A stretch of DNA of 51,143 nucleotides, taken from positions 1 through 51,143 of the forward strand of contig JBGZBY010000027.1 of NCBI GenBank assembly GCA_041844915.1, given 5' to 3'. The notes beneath the pieces were generated by a model. That model was not told the DNA's origin and made no database searches. It saw nothing but the letters and a program-made list of their open reading frames with translations. This document shows positions 42,980-51,143 of this stretch, one piece after another. Source of the DNA: W11650 sp041844915. Its GTDB lineage: Bacteria > Bacillota > Clostridia > Lachnospirales > Vallitaleaceae. The position numbers and the translations under genes were made by a program. Each line of letters opens with the position of its first letter. Position 1 is the stretch's first letter.

Positions 42980-44284
42980 TTATTCCTCAAACAGCGCTTC
43001 AATAAAGCTGTCGGCATCAAAGGGACGAAGGTCTTCTATTCCCTCCCCTACGCCGATATATTTGACCGGCAAGCCCAAATCTGCCGATATTGCCACGGCA
43101 ATGCCTCCCTTAGAGGTACCGTCCAGTTTGGTCAAAACAATACCGGTGATATCCGCCATTTCTTTAAATTCTCTGGCCTGTGCCAAAGCATTCTGTCCGG
43201 TGGTGCTGTCCAAAACCAAAAACACCTCCAAATGCGCCTCCGGATATTCTCTGCCAATGATCCGATAGATTTTGCCCAGCTCCGCCATCAAATTTTTCTT
43301 ATTATGCAGCCGTCCAGCCGTATCGCAGATCAGGATATCGACATCCCTGCTCTTGGCCGAGGCGATTGCATCAAAAATCACCGCGCCGGGATCGGAATTT
43401 TCCGCCTGCGCAATAATCGGCACATCCGCCCGTCTTGCCCATTCTCTAAGCTGATCAATCGCCGCCGCCCGAAAGGTATCCGCCGCTGCCAGCATGACTC
43501 GCTTTCCTTCCTTTTTATACTGTGACGCCAGCTTGCCGATCGTCGTCGTCTTGCCTACGCCGTTGACTCCAATCACTAAGACAACGGATTTTTTTTGGAT
43601 AAAATCATAGGCGGAGGAGTCGGTTTTCATCTGCTCCTTAAGCTCCTCCTTCAAAAGACTTTTGACCTGTAGGGGATCCTTAATTCTTCTCTCCTTGACT
43701 TTAGCCTTTAAGCCGGCGACAATTTTAATTGCTGTATTTACTCCCAAATCGCCGATAATCAGGGCTTCCTCCAGCTCCTCATAAAATTCCTCGTCAATGG
43801 AAGTAAAGCTGCTTAATACATCATTTACGCCCTGCATCACATGCTGTCTGGTTTTAGACAACCCTTCCACCAGCTTGCGGAAAAAGCCTTTTTTGGCTGG
43901 CTCCTCCGGTTCCTCCGCCTGTGTAAGTTCCGGCTCCTTAAAAGCCTCGCCTGCGCCTTCGTCATTTAGGGCAGCATCCGGTTCCTTATCCGGCACCGGC
44001 TCTGGCGCAGTCGCTTCGCCTTGCTCTGCCGGCGCAGGCTCCGCTTTGAAAGCGCCCATCGCAACTTGCTCTTTCATTTCCGTCGGCAGTAATTCGCCTT
44101 CCGCATCCTCCAAGGCTTCTCCAAACACTACTTCGCTGTCACTTACCTTGGCTTGCTCTACGGCCTGCGCGCCAAACTCTGCCGGCAGCTCCTCTGCCGA
44201 AAAATCCTCCTGCTCTGCCGAAAGCGCTTCTTCTGCAAGTTCCTCAGCTTTTGTTTTTTTCTTAAAGAAATCAAAAATTCCCAT
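42980..44284 (-). CDS. ftsY: Signal recognition particle receptor FtsY
   Basis: A 434-residue FtsY. The N-terminal A domain (about residues 10-130) is highly acidic, with repeated Glu/Ala/Pro. The N domain and GTPase G domain follow, with P-loop GVNGVGKT at 239-246, ADTFRAAAIDQLREW, ILICDTAGRLHNK and VLTKLDGTSKGG. It delivers ribosome-nascent chain complexes to the membrane. The ATG at MGIFDFFKKK follows GGAGGAAGG. It follows smc as usual in Firmicutes but across a 463-bp repeat region. Confidence 0.97.
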   Translation of the reverse strand: MGIFDFFKKKTKAEELAEEALSAEQEDFSAEELPAEFGAQAVEQAKVSDSEVVFGEALEDAEGELLPTEMKEQVAMGAFKAEPAPAEQGEATAPEPVPDKEPDAALNDEGAGEAFKEPELTQAEEPEEPAKKGFFRKLVEGLSKTRQHVMQGVNDVLSSFTSIDEEFYEELEEALIIGDLGVNTAIKIVAGLKAKVKERRIKDPLQVKSLLKEELKEQMKTDSSAYDFIQKKSVVLVIGVNGVGKTTTIGKLASQYKKEGKRVMLAAADTFRAAAIDQLREWARRADVPIIAQAENSDPGAVIFDAIASAKSRDVDILICDTAGRLHNKKNLMAELGKIYRIIGREYPEAHLEVFLVLDSTTGQNALAQAREFKEMADITGIVLTKLDGTSKGGIAVAISADLGLPVKYIGVGEGIEDLRPFDADSFIEALFEE

Positions 44285-44747
44285 GCCTTCCTCCGTTTTT
44301 CTTTTTTCCGTCCACCGCTCTGTTAAGTCTGCCGAATCAAGCAATTGACCAGCCGTCCTTATTTTCCTGCTCCGCCCTATCAAGCCAGCCTCTCTTTTCC
44401 TTAAAAGAAAGCTCTACGCAGCTCTGCTTAAAGCTCTGTAAATATCCCTGCTCTGCCAGTCGCTTCCCGCAGAACCTCATTTCCCTCTAAAAAAACTGCG
44501 CAACTCCGCTTAAATCTTTGCAAAGGTCATCTCTGGCAGCCGCTCGCAGGGGCACGCATTCCTCTAAAAAAGCTCTACGCGGCTCTGCTTAAAGCCTTGT
44601 AAATATCCCTGCTCTGCCAGTCGCTTCCCGCAGAACCTCATTTCCCTCTAAAAACCTACGCAACTCCGCTTAAATCTTTGCAAAGGTCACCTCTGGCAGC
44701 CGCTCGCAGGACTGCATTTCCCTTAAAGGAAAGCTCTCACAGCTCCG
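44285..44747. other. 463-bp smc-ftsY gap filled by tandem repeats
   Basis: The usual near-contact of smc and ftsY is replaced by repeats (see the repeat entry). No reading frame of meaningful length crosses it. No promoter or terminator is obvious, though small inverted repeats such as TTTCC-CTTTAA-GGAAA-like junctions occur at unit borders. Confidence 0.7.
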
Positions 44748-44749
44748 CT
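44408..44749. repeat. Higher-order tandem repeat between smc and ftsY
   Basis: Two near-identical copies of about 143 bp lie at 44408-44550 and 44569-44710, with a period of about 160 bp. A partial third begins at about 44730. Each copy consists of two related half-units of about 80 bp that share a CTGCG...CTG-CAGAG...TTTAAGC-GAG--GCG-AG pattern and end in TTTAGAGG-AATG (minus strand), giving an A-B-A-B order. The last partial copy runs into the smc stop codon. Confidence 0.85.
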
Positions 44750-47700
44750 ATTCCTCCTGCCGCTCCAGCTCGCTTTCAATCATCTTGACTGAAACCTGCG
44801 TCGACACACCCTTCTCCTGCATGGTGATACCATAGAGAGCGTCCGCTGATTCCATCGTGCCCTTACGATGCGTAATCACAATAAATTGCGTTTCCTTTGT
44901 CAGTTTATGCAAATATTTTGCAAATTTATACACATTGGCATCATCCAAAGCTGCTTCGATCTCATCTAGGATACAAAAGGGTGACGGCCTTAGGCTTTGA
45001 ATAGCAAACAAAAGCGCTATCGCCGTAAACGCCCGCTCTCCGCCTGATAAAAGCATCATATTTTTCAGCTTCTTGCCCGGCGGCTGCACATGAATGGAAA
45101 TGCCGCTTTCCAAAATATTTTCCTTCTCGGTCAAAGCCAGATAGCCGACTCCGCCGCCAAAAAGCTCCTGAAAGACCTTGGTAAATCTCCGGTTGATTTC
45201 CTCAAATTCCGTCGTAAACCGCTCCTTCATCTGCATTTCCAGCTCCATGATCAGCTCCTTCAGCTTTTCCTCTGCCTCCAAGATATCCGCCCGCTGACTG
45301 GTGTTAAAATCAAGCCTTTCTCTGACCTCCTGATATTCGCTAATAGCGCCGACATTGACATCGCCCAACGCCTTCATTTCCTCCTTCAGCCTTTTGATAT
45401 TGGTTCGGATCGCCGTATCGCTTCCCAGCTCTGGCTGCTCCCATTGCTTTGCCGTCGAATAGGTCAACTCGTATTCCGTCCACATATGATCGGCCTGCGC
45501 TTCCTTTTGCTCCTCAAATTTATCAATCTGCATGGACAGACGCATCTGCTCCTTTTCCAGCAGACTAACTTCCTTATAATAATTTTCCTTATTGGCCTGT
45601 AGATTTTCTTTTTTGGCTTGAATCACGGAGCGCTCATTTTTTAGAAGAAGCCGTTTTTCTTCCGCCTCCTTCTGTTCCCTTGCCAGCTCGTCAAAAAGCT
45701 CCTGCTGCCGCTCCAACTCCTGCTCCTTTTTCAGCTTTTCCAAATCAATCGCTGAAAGCTCCTGCTTCAGCTCCGTCCTTTTTTGCTCCGCCTCCTCCAC
45801 TGCCTGGCAAATCGTCTGACAGCGTTCCTCGGTATGAGATAAGCGTTCCTCCGCTGCCGTCATTTGCAGCTTCAGCTTCATAATATCTTCATTCACACAG
45901 TCTAAGTCGCTTTGCAGCGTCTGCAAAATTTCTTCCTGCTGCTCCTCCTCGGCAATTCTCTCCGACTCAGAAACCGGCTCGGCATCCGCCATCCATGAAA
46001 GCTTCTCCTGCGTCAGCCTTTGCAACAACTCCTCAAGCTCCGCCGCCTCCTTCGCCAGCTCCGTAAGCTCCTCCTGCTGCCGCAGCCTTTCCTTTTTTAC
46101 CTGCTCCAGCGTCATCACCAAGCGATCCATTTCCAAATTGGCCGCCTGTTCTGCGGCGATAATTGCTTCGCTCTCCTTTTGCATCTCCTGATTTTTTTGC
46201 CTTTGCTCAAGCAAAGCCGCTTCCGCCTGCTCCCGCTGCTTCGCCAGCTCCGCCATCTCCGCTTCCAGCTTTAAAATATCATTTTTCCGAGAAAAAATCA
46301 TGCTTCCCGAATTTTTAAATTCACCGCCGCTGATGCTGCCGCCGGGGCTTAGTACTTCTCCCTCCAGCGTAATAATTCTCAGCCTTTGCTGATGCCTCGC
46401 CGCCAGCCTTCTGGCATTGGTTAAATTATCGGTAACAAATAAATTACCCAGCAGGGACTGCACAATATTTTCATATCGCTCCTCATAGCTTACCAAATCC
46501 GAGGCTATACCCAGATAGCCCTCTGCCGCTTCAATATCCTTGGCCCTAACAGCGTTTACCGTATTCATCGGCAAAAAGGTAGCGCGCCCGAATTTGTTCC
46601 GCTTTAAAAACTCAATCGCTTCCTCGGCATCGCGATCTGTTCGCGTAATAATATTTTGCAGGCGATTCCCCAAAGCGGTTTCAATCGCCTTTTGATAGCG
46701 TTCCTCTACCGTGATAATATCTGCCGCTACGCCGATAACGCCCTCCTTCTTGCGGTCAAGCACCTTTTTCACCGCCAGAAAATATCCTTCATAATTACTT
46801 TCCAGCTCTATCAGAGCATTTTTGCGAGATTCCTTCTCCCGATAATCACTTTGCAGCAGCTGCTGCTTTTTCTCCAGCTCACTCAACTCCAGGTTCCGCT
46901 TTGCCGAAAGCTTAGCGTTACGAGTCTTGCTCTGCAAAAGCGCATCCTGCCTTTGCAGCAGCTCTTCTTCCTTTTGCTGCCATCGACTGATCTCCTGTGT
47001 CGTCACCTCGAAGGTTCTCGCCAGCATCGCCTGCCTTGCCGCAATAGACTCCCGCCTTTTGCCGCCGTTTTCTTCCTCCGACGCAATCCGGCCAAGCGCC
47101 GCCTCCCGTTCGGCTCCGCGCCGAATGCGATTTAGCTTCTGCTCCTGATACTGCCGCTTCTTTTGATGTTCCCTTTCGAGCTGCTTCTCAAGCTCTGCTT
47201 TATCGGCTTCAAATACCGCCGCTTCCCGCTTCTGCTTCTCTAATGTCTGCCTTTCCTTTTCATCCTGATGCCTGACGGTAACCAGCTCCTTTTCCCGCTG
47301 CAGCCGTTCCTCATACAACTCCTCAATCCGACTTTTCAGCAGGGTATGATTGGCGGTCAGATAGGAAATTCTTTCCTGATCCAGCCGAATTGCCGATCCG
47401 GTTCTTTCTCCCTCCAAGCCCTTAGCATGAGCCAGCTCACTGATTTCTTCATATTCTCTGTCCTTTTGCTTAAGCTGCTCGGCAATTTCTTCAAATTCCT
47501 TCTCTCGGCTTTCATAGACCTGCTTGCGCTCCCGCAAATCAGCCGAAACAACAGCGTTTTTTTCGGTCAGCCCCTTCAAATTGTCCTCAAAGCTGTCCAT
47601 CAGTCTAAGAAAGCTGTTGATTTCATATTTTTTCAGCTCGTCCCGCAGGCGCAAAAATTCCTTGGCGGTAACCGCCTGCTCCCCCAAAAGCCTTTCTTGC

Positions 47701-48299
47701 TTCTCCAATTCGCCGATGAGGTCGGAAAGCCTTGCCAGATCAACGGTTTCTTCTTCCAGCTTTTGCAGAGCCGCCGCTTTTCTTTCCTTAAATTTGACAA
47801 TTCCCGCCGCTTCATCAAAGAGCATTCGCCGATCCTCTGGCTTTGCCGATAATATCTTTTCGATTTGACCCTGACCGATAATGGAGTAGCCCTCCTTGCC
47901 TACGCCGGTATCCAAAAAAAGCGCATGAATATCCTTCAGGCGACAGGCGCTCCCATTGATCAGATAGTCGCTCTCGCCCGAACGATACACTCTGCGGCTG
48001 ACCTTCACCTCGCTGTAGTCGATCGGCAGTACCTTGTCGCTGTTGTCAATTGTCAAATCTACCTGACAATAGCCCAACGGCTTTCGCGTTTCCGTACCGG
48101 CAAAAATGACGTCTTGCATGCTGCTGCCTCTAAGCTGTTTGGCAGACTGCTCACCCAACACCCAGCGGACTGCATCGGCAATATTGCTTTTTCCGCTGCC
48201 ATTTGGCCCGACAATGGCGGTAATACCATGCTCAAATTGAAAATGTATCTTATTGGGAAAGGATTTAAAGCCATACAATTCTACTGATTTTAAATACAT
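44748..48299 (-). CDS. smc: Chromosome condensation protein SMC
   Basis: A 1183-residue SMC ATPase. Walker A at 31-38 (GPNGSGKS), two long coiled coils, the hinge (about residues 510-650, with EGVIGVAADIITVEERYQKA), signature LLSGGERAFTAIALLFAI and Walker B PFCILDEIEAALDD near the C-terminus. It acts with ScpA/ScpB (not in window) in chromosome organisation. The ATG overlaps the rnc stop codon by 10 bases. Its stop codon is next to the repeat array. Confidence 0.98.
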   Translation of the reverse strand: MYLKSVELYGFKSFPNKIHFQFEHGITAIVGPNGSGKSNIADAVRWVLGEQSAKQLRGSSMQDVIFAGTETRKPLGYCQVDLTIDNSDKVLPIDYSEVKVSRRVYRSGESDYLINGSACRLKDIHALFLDTGVGKEGYSIIGQGQIEKILSAKPEDRRMLFDEAAGIVKFKERKAAALQKLEEETVDLARLSDLIGELEKQERLLGEQAVTAKEFLRLRDELKKYEINSFLRLMDSFEDNLKGLTEKNAVVSADLRERKQVYESREKEFEEIAEQLKQKDREYEEISELAHAKGLEGERTGSAIRLDQERISYLTANHTLLKSRIEELYEERLQREKELVTVRHQDEKERQTLEKQKREAAVFEADKAELEKQLEREHQKKRQYQEQKLNRIRRGAEREAALGRIASEEENGGKRRESIAARQAMLARTFEVTTQEISRWQQKEEELLQRQDALLQSKTRNAKLSAKRNLELSELEKKQQLLQSDYREKESRKNALIELESNYEGYFLAVKKVLDRKKEGVIGVAADIITVEERYQKAIETALGNRLQNIITRTDRDAEEAIEFLKRNKFGRATFLPMNTVNAVRAKDIEAAEGYLGIASDLVSYEERYENIVQSLLGNLFVTDNLTNARRLAARHQQRLRIITLEGEVLSPGGSISGGEFKNSGSMIFSRKNDILKLEAEMAELAKQREQAEAALLEQRQKNQEMQKESEAIIAAEQAANLEMDRLVMTLEQVKKERLRQQEELTELAKEAAELEELLQRLTQEKLSWMADAEPVSESERIAEEEQQEEILQTLQSDLDCVNEDIMKLKLQMTAAEERLSHTEERCQTICQAVEEAEQKRTELKQELSAIDLEKLKKEQELERQQELFDELAREQKEAEEKRLLLKNERSVIQAKKENLQANKENYYKEVSLLEKEQMRLSMQIDKFEEQKEAQADHMWTEYELTYSTAKQWEQPELGSDTAIRTNIKRLKEEMKALGDVNVGAISEYQEVRERLDFNTSQRADILEAEEKLKELIMELEMQMKERFTTEFEEINRRFTKVFQELFGGGVGYLALTEKENILESGISIHVQPPGKKLKNMMLLSGGERAFTAIALLFAIQSLRPSPFCILDEIEAALDDANVYKFAKYLHKLTKETQFIVITHRKGTMESADALYGITMQEKGVSTQVSVKMIESELERQEE

Positions 48300-48970
48300 C
48301 CAAGTTCCTCCATCGCTGCCTTCGCCGCTTGCTGCTGCGCCGCCTTCTTGCTGTTACCCGCGCCGCTTCCGAGTTTGCTGTCGCCGTGCCAAACCTCCAT
48401 AACAAATTCCTTCCTATGATCCGGCCCCTGCTCGCAGATCAGCTGATAATTCAAGGGAATATCGCTTTCTTTTTGAATTTTTTCCTGAAGCAGAGTTTTA
48501 AAATCCACAAATTGCTGCTCCCGCTTCCCCAGAAAATGTTTCTGCAAAAATTGCTTCGCCGCCGAAAATCCTCCATCCAAATAAATCGCACCGATCAGCG
48601 CCTCTACTGCGTCCGCCAGCACTGAATGCCGCTCCCTGCCTCCGGTCGCCGCTTCTCCCTTGCCCAAAACCAAAAAATTCCCTAACTCAATCGAACGGGC
48701 GAATTCCGCCAAAGAGCTTTCACAGACCATCGTCGCCCGCATTCGAGTCAGATCACCCTCCGGCAGTTCCGTATAGGTATGATATAAATACTCCGAGGTA
48801 ATGATTTCCAACACCGCATCGCCCAAAAATTCCAGCCTTTCATTGCTTTCTACTTTAGAAAGCCGGCTCTCATTAATATGTGAGCTATGCGTTAAAGCTT
48901 GAATTAATAATTCCGGATAACGAAATTTATACGCAATTATGAATTCAAGCTTTTCTCTTTGATCCGGCAT
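48290..48970 (-). CDS. rnc: Ribonuclease III
   Basis: A 226-residue RNase III. The catalytic signature ERLEFLGDAVLE is at 44-55, the second acidic cluster is in LADAVEALIGAIYLDGG, and the C-terminal double-stranded RNA-binding domain ends with SKKAAQQQAAKAAMEEL. It processes rRNA precursors and other double-stranded RNAs. The ATG at MPDQREKLE is supported by GGAGAGGAG. The acpP-rnc-smc order is typical of Firmicutes. Confidence 0.97.
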   Translation of the reverse strand: MPDQREKLEFIIAYKFRYPELLIQALTHSSHINESRLSKVESNERLEFLGDAVLEIITSEYLYHTYTELPEGDLTRMRATMVCESSLAEFARSIELGNFLVLGKGEAATGGRERHSVLADAVEALIGAIYLDGGFSAAKQFLQKHFLGKREQQFVDFKTLLQEKIQKESDIPLNYQLICEQGPDHRKEFVMEVWHGDSKLGSGAGNSKKAAQQQAAKAAMEELGCI

Positions 48971-49014
48971 ATTCTCCTCTCCTTCCATATATGCTGTTTT
49001 GTGCTGATGCCTCT

Positions 49015-49072
49015 CGCGATTTTCCCTGCGGGAAAACGCTGATGCGCGATTTTCCTTCGGAAAACGCTGATG
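49015..49072. repeat. Two tandem 28-30-bp hairpin-forming repeats
   Basis: CGCGATTTTCC...GGAAAACGCTGATG occurs twice in a row (49015-49044 and 49045-49072), with small loops (CTGCG- or TTC-type) between TTTTCC and GGAAAA. It lies between acpP and rnc. Function unknown; possibly RNA-stability elements. Confidence 0.65.
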
Positions 49073-49078
49073 AGAACG

Positions 49079-49107
49079 AAGGCAAGAGATTTTTCACCTC
49101 TTGCCTT
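49079..49107. terminator. Hairpin after acpP, terminator-like
   Basis: AAGGCAAGAG and CTCTTGCCTT form a perfect 10-bp stem with a 9-nt loop, seven bases after the acpP stop. The better T run is on the plus strand side, while the minus side has only TTCGTTCTC, so termination toward rnc may be partial. Confidence 0.55.
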
Positions 49108-49114
49108 TTTCAGC

Positions 49115-49354
49115 TTATTCCAGCTCTTCTAATTTTTCTTTTAAAAGCTCTATTGCATCGCCTACCGTTTCGATTCCGTCTGCCACTTCTTCTTCCAGCT
49201 CGACATCGAATTCTGATTCTGCGCTTAAAATGATCTGCGCCAAATCCAGCGAGTCAATTCCCAGATCGTCTACAAAGTGCATATCCGGCTCCAATTGATC
49301 CGCATCATAGTTGGTAAATTCCGCAATAATTTCTAACAGCTTTCGTTCGTCCAT
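49115..49354 (-). CDS. acpP: Acyl carrier protein
   Basis: A 79-residue acidic acyl carrier protein. Ser35 in GIDSLDLAQII is the phosphopantetheine attachment site. The four-helix pattern and negative charge fit fatty-acid synthesis type. The ATG is chosen because AAAGGAGGAC precedes it. It follows plsX by about 113 bases, the standard Firmicute arrangement; the DSLDLAQ variant replaces the more common DSLDTVE or DSLDVVE. Confidence 0.95.
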   Translation of the reverse strand: MDERKLLEIIAEFTNYDADQLEPDMHFVDDLGIDSLDLAQIILSAESEFDVELEEEVADGIETVGDAIELLKEKLEELE

Positions 49355-49467
49355 TTTGTCCTCCTTTAACGTCCTTTCCAAATATATTTATTCTTTTCTG
49401 CTTGCTTTTTGCATTTCTTAGCAGCCTGCCGACATGGCGTCATACTGGGCGCTCAATCATTTTCTCG

Positions 49468-50463
49468 CTACAAAAGCCGCTTGATCTCACCAGTAATATC
49501 CGCCTGCAAAAAACGGCTGCACTGGTTGATCGCGCTTTTAAAGGCAGTCGCATCCGAGCTGCCATGCGCCTTGACTACCAAGGCCTCTAGGCCCAAAAGC
49601 GGCGCTCCGCCATATTTTTTATAATCAAAATCCGCCGCCATTTTTTTCATCGGCTTTTTGATACACAAACCGCCCAATTTGCTCAAGGTGCTGCTCATGA
49701 CCGCCGCCTTCATCTCCGAAAAGATCATCGACGAAAGTCCCTCGGCATATTTTAGGATCACATTGCCGACAAAGCCGTCGCATACCGCCACGTCATAATT
49801 GCCGGAATGAATTTCTCTGGCTTCAATATTGCCGACAAAATCAAGCTCCTTATCTGCCGCCAGTAGTGCATAGGCGTCCTTGGTCAGCTGCGAGCCTTTA
49901 TGCTCTTCCGCACCATTGTTAATCAGGCCGATCCGAATCATTTTTTTGGGAAAGCTTCCCTGATAATAGGCCTTTCCCAAAAGCGCAAACTGATGAAGGT
50001 ATTCCGGCTTTGAGTCTACATTGGCTCCGATATCCAGCAGCAGAATCGGCTCCTTCTTCGTCGGAAAAAACGTTGCCAGTGCCGGTCGTTTGATTCCCTT
50101 GATTCTACCGATAATCAGCGTTCCTCCGGTCAGGATCGCTCCCGTACTGCCCGCCGAGATAAACGCGTCGGCCTTTCCCTCTTTGACATAATACAGCGCT
50201 CTGACCAGCGAAGAATCTTTTTTACTGCGAATTGCCGCTGTCGGTGATTCGTCGTTCGATATCACCTCAGTCGTACCCACCAAATGCAGTCTGTCCGCGT
50301 CATAGCTTTTACCGGCCAGCGCCGCCTGCATTGCCGCTTCTTCACCAAAGACTGTCAAATCCAAATACTCCTTTTCCCTGAGCGCCTCTACAGCCGCCTC
50401 TATTACTACCTTCGGCCCCAGATCGCCGCCCATCGCATCAATTGCAATCCTTGCTTTGTTCAT
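49468..50463 (-). CDS. plsX: Phosphate acyltransferase PlsX
   Basis: A 330-residue PlsX. It converts acyl-ACP to acyl-phosphate for phosphatidic acid synthesis. N-terminal IAIDAMGGDLGP and the mid-protein SAGSTGAILTGGTLIIGRI and DGFVGNVILKYAEGLS patterns are characteristic. The start codon follows AGGGGGTG. A promoter lies about 150 bp upstream. In many Firmicutes rpmF precedes plsX; no rpmF is seen here. Confidence 0.96.
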   Translation of the reverse strand: MNKARIAIDAMGGDLGPKVVIEAAVEALREKEYLDLTVFGEEAAMQAALAGKSYDADRLHLVGTTEVISNDESPTAAIRSKKDSSLVRALYYVKEGKADAFISAGSTGAILTGGTLIIGRIKGIKRPALATFFPTKKEPILLLDIGANVDSKPEYLHQFALLGKAYYQGSFPKKMIRIGLINNGAEEHKGSQLTKDAYALLAADKELDFVGNIEAREIHSGNYDVAVCDGFVGNVILKYAEGLSSMIFSEMKAAVMSSTLSKLGGLCIKKPMKKMAADFDYKKYGGAPLLGLEALVVKAHGSSDATAFKSAINQCSRFLQADITGEIKRLL

Positions 50464-50549
50464 TTTCACCCCCTGAACGATACTATTCCAAGAAGCAGAC
50501 AAGCTTTTACCGCTCCCCTGCCGTTGTCCTATGGCAGTTATGCAAGCCT

Positions 50550-50571
50550 CTGTTTAAAAAGCTTTAAACAG
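50550..50571. promoter_or_regulatory. Palindrome in the plsX leader
   Basis: CTGTTTAAA-AAGC-TTTAAACAG: 9-bp arms with a 4-nt loop, between the promoter and plsX. It may be an operator for a fatty-acid regulator or an RNA hairpin. It does not match the FapR or FabT consensus I know. Confidence 0.5.
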
Positions 50572-50615
50572 TAGGGTGCTGAAACATTGGGAAAGCATCT
50601 GCTTTTTCACAACTC

Positions 50616-50645
50616 ATATTACATCGCTCTGCCCTTATTTGTCAA
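50616..50645 (-). promoter_or_regulatory. Sigma-A-like promoter for plsX-acpP-rnc-smc
   Basis: On the minus strand TTGACA (perfect -35), an 18-nt spacer and TAATAT. The predicted start is near 50609, about 146 bases before plsX. Confidence 0.75.
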
Positions 50646-51143
50646 TAACAATTCCTTCTTTTTTTTATTATTCGTACTTGGTTCTCCTTCCAAGCAGGCT
50701 CTGGCTTTTATAAATTCCCTTGAGGGCTTTTCTTTCCTTCTAGTTCTCGGCAATACTCCCATGCTTTTTAGGGCTTTGAGAACTGTTTTTATTGTCCATC
50801 CCATTGCCTATTTGAAAATCCAAGGACAGTGAGAAAATATCGCACGGAAAAGCGCTGTGCTCAATGCCTGCTGCAAATGGCCAGACTTTATCCCATGAAA
50901 TGCGAGCTCCGAAGCAGTCGCTGACTTATACCAATAGCGTTGAAAGCAATATACGCTTTGTGAATATTCGTGTGAAATTTAACAAAGGAACGCTGCCTGA
51001 TGAATTTTATGCAAGCCGTCCGGTTCCTTTGACCAGAGCCTTTATTCGATCCGCTTTTGGGTAGCAGTTCCTTATTCTCTCATTTTATTCGCTCAGCGCC
51101 GCAATTCCGTATGCCGGCAAAATCAGCCTTTGTCCTTCCCAGC
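50646..51143. other. Right-end stretch without a recognised gene
   Basis: No gene I recognise. The minus strand is interrupted by stops; a 62-residue minus-strand frame overlaps the plsX promoter and lacks a ribosome site. One short plus-strand frame with coding-like codons is listed separately. An inverted repeat AGTTCTC/GAGAACT with a 29-nt loop occurs near 50741-50783. Confidence 0.5.
50864..51064 (+). CDS. Short plus-strand ORF, possible gene remnant
   Basis: A 66-residue frame that ends at TAG and would be the only plus-strand gene. Codon choice looks coding-like, and residues such as FNKGTLPDEFYASRPVPL look protein-like. No ribosome site precedes the ATG, and the frame is open only about 16 codons further upstream. 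It could be the end of a decayed gene. No family is recognised. Confidence 0.25.
   Translation: MPAANGQTLSHEMRAPKQSLTYTNSVESNIRFVNIRVKFNKGTLPDEFYASRPVPLTRAFIRSAFG

Noticed and set aside
49015..49072. CRISPR-like short repeats
   Set aside because: Only two units, directly adjacent without spacers, and no cas genes in the window.
50619..50804. Minus-strand 61-residue frame at the right end
   Set aside because: It overlaps the plsX promoter, has no ribosome site and resembles no ribosomal protein L32, which might be expected there.

Overview
The window is a chromosomal segment of a flagellated, low-to-moderate GC Gram-positive anaerobe. It is most likely a member of the Clostridia, with a Lachnospirales-like gene order. 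This is inferred from gene order and families: CodY next to flgB, FliY rather than a plain FliN, CheC and CheD, an FlhF/FlhG pair, SwrB- and SwrD-like proteins, DUF342/FapA, and strong AGGAGG ribosome sites with some TTG/GTG starts. No rRNA, tRNA, CRISPR array, insertion sequence or prophage was recognised. Every convincing gene lies on the minus strand, so transcription runs from the right end to the left.

Right part (about 35.7-51.1 kb) is housekeeping. plsX-acpP-rnc-smc-ftsY is a lipid, ribonuclease III and SMC/SRP-receptor cluster behind a clear sigma-A-like promoter near 50.63 kb. It is followed by a GarR/3-hydroxyisobutyrate-dehydrogenase-like gene with a strong terminator, then yifB(comM)-dprA-topA, then codY. 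Three intergenic stretches here are unusually long and carry repeats: a higher-order tandem repeat between smc and ftsY, a 98-bp tandem duplication upstream of yifB, and an AT-rich stretch plus terminator hairpin between dprA and topA.

Left part (about 1.2-34.8 kb) is one continuous fla/che supercluster. Its order is flgB-flgC-fliE-fliF-fliG-fliH-fliI-fliJ-motE-like-fliK-flgD-TIGR02530-flgE, then flbD-motA-motB-fliL-fliM-fliY-cheY-fliO-fliP-fliQ-fliR-flhB-flhA-flhF-flhG-pilZ-cheB-cheA-cheW-cheC-cheD-small membrane protein-fliA-fapA-conserved small protein-swrB-like. A strong intrinsic terminator follows the swrB-like gene, and one more membrane-anchored gene lies beyond it. The cluster encodes the basal body and MS ring, switch, export gate and ATPase, hook and its cap and ruler, stator, the chemotaxis core, and sigma-D. 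Filament genes, hook-filament junction genes, FlgM, CheR and receptors are absent and must lie elsewhere.

Regulation read from sequence: codY has a textbook promoter (TTGAAA-17-TATAAT), a long leader and a weak CodY-like box, so fla transcription may start by readthrough from codY. The supercluster appears to be split in two between flgE and flbD. There a terminator-like hairpin is followed by a second strong promoter (extended -10, TATAAT), and a perfect 15-bp palindrome overlaps its -35. I regard this junction as the most useful lead. The second is a tandem duplication of the 82-residue FlgD hook-cap segment. I did not find a clearly undescribed multi-gene system; the novelty lies in regulatory junctions, repeats and one protein architecture.
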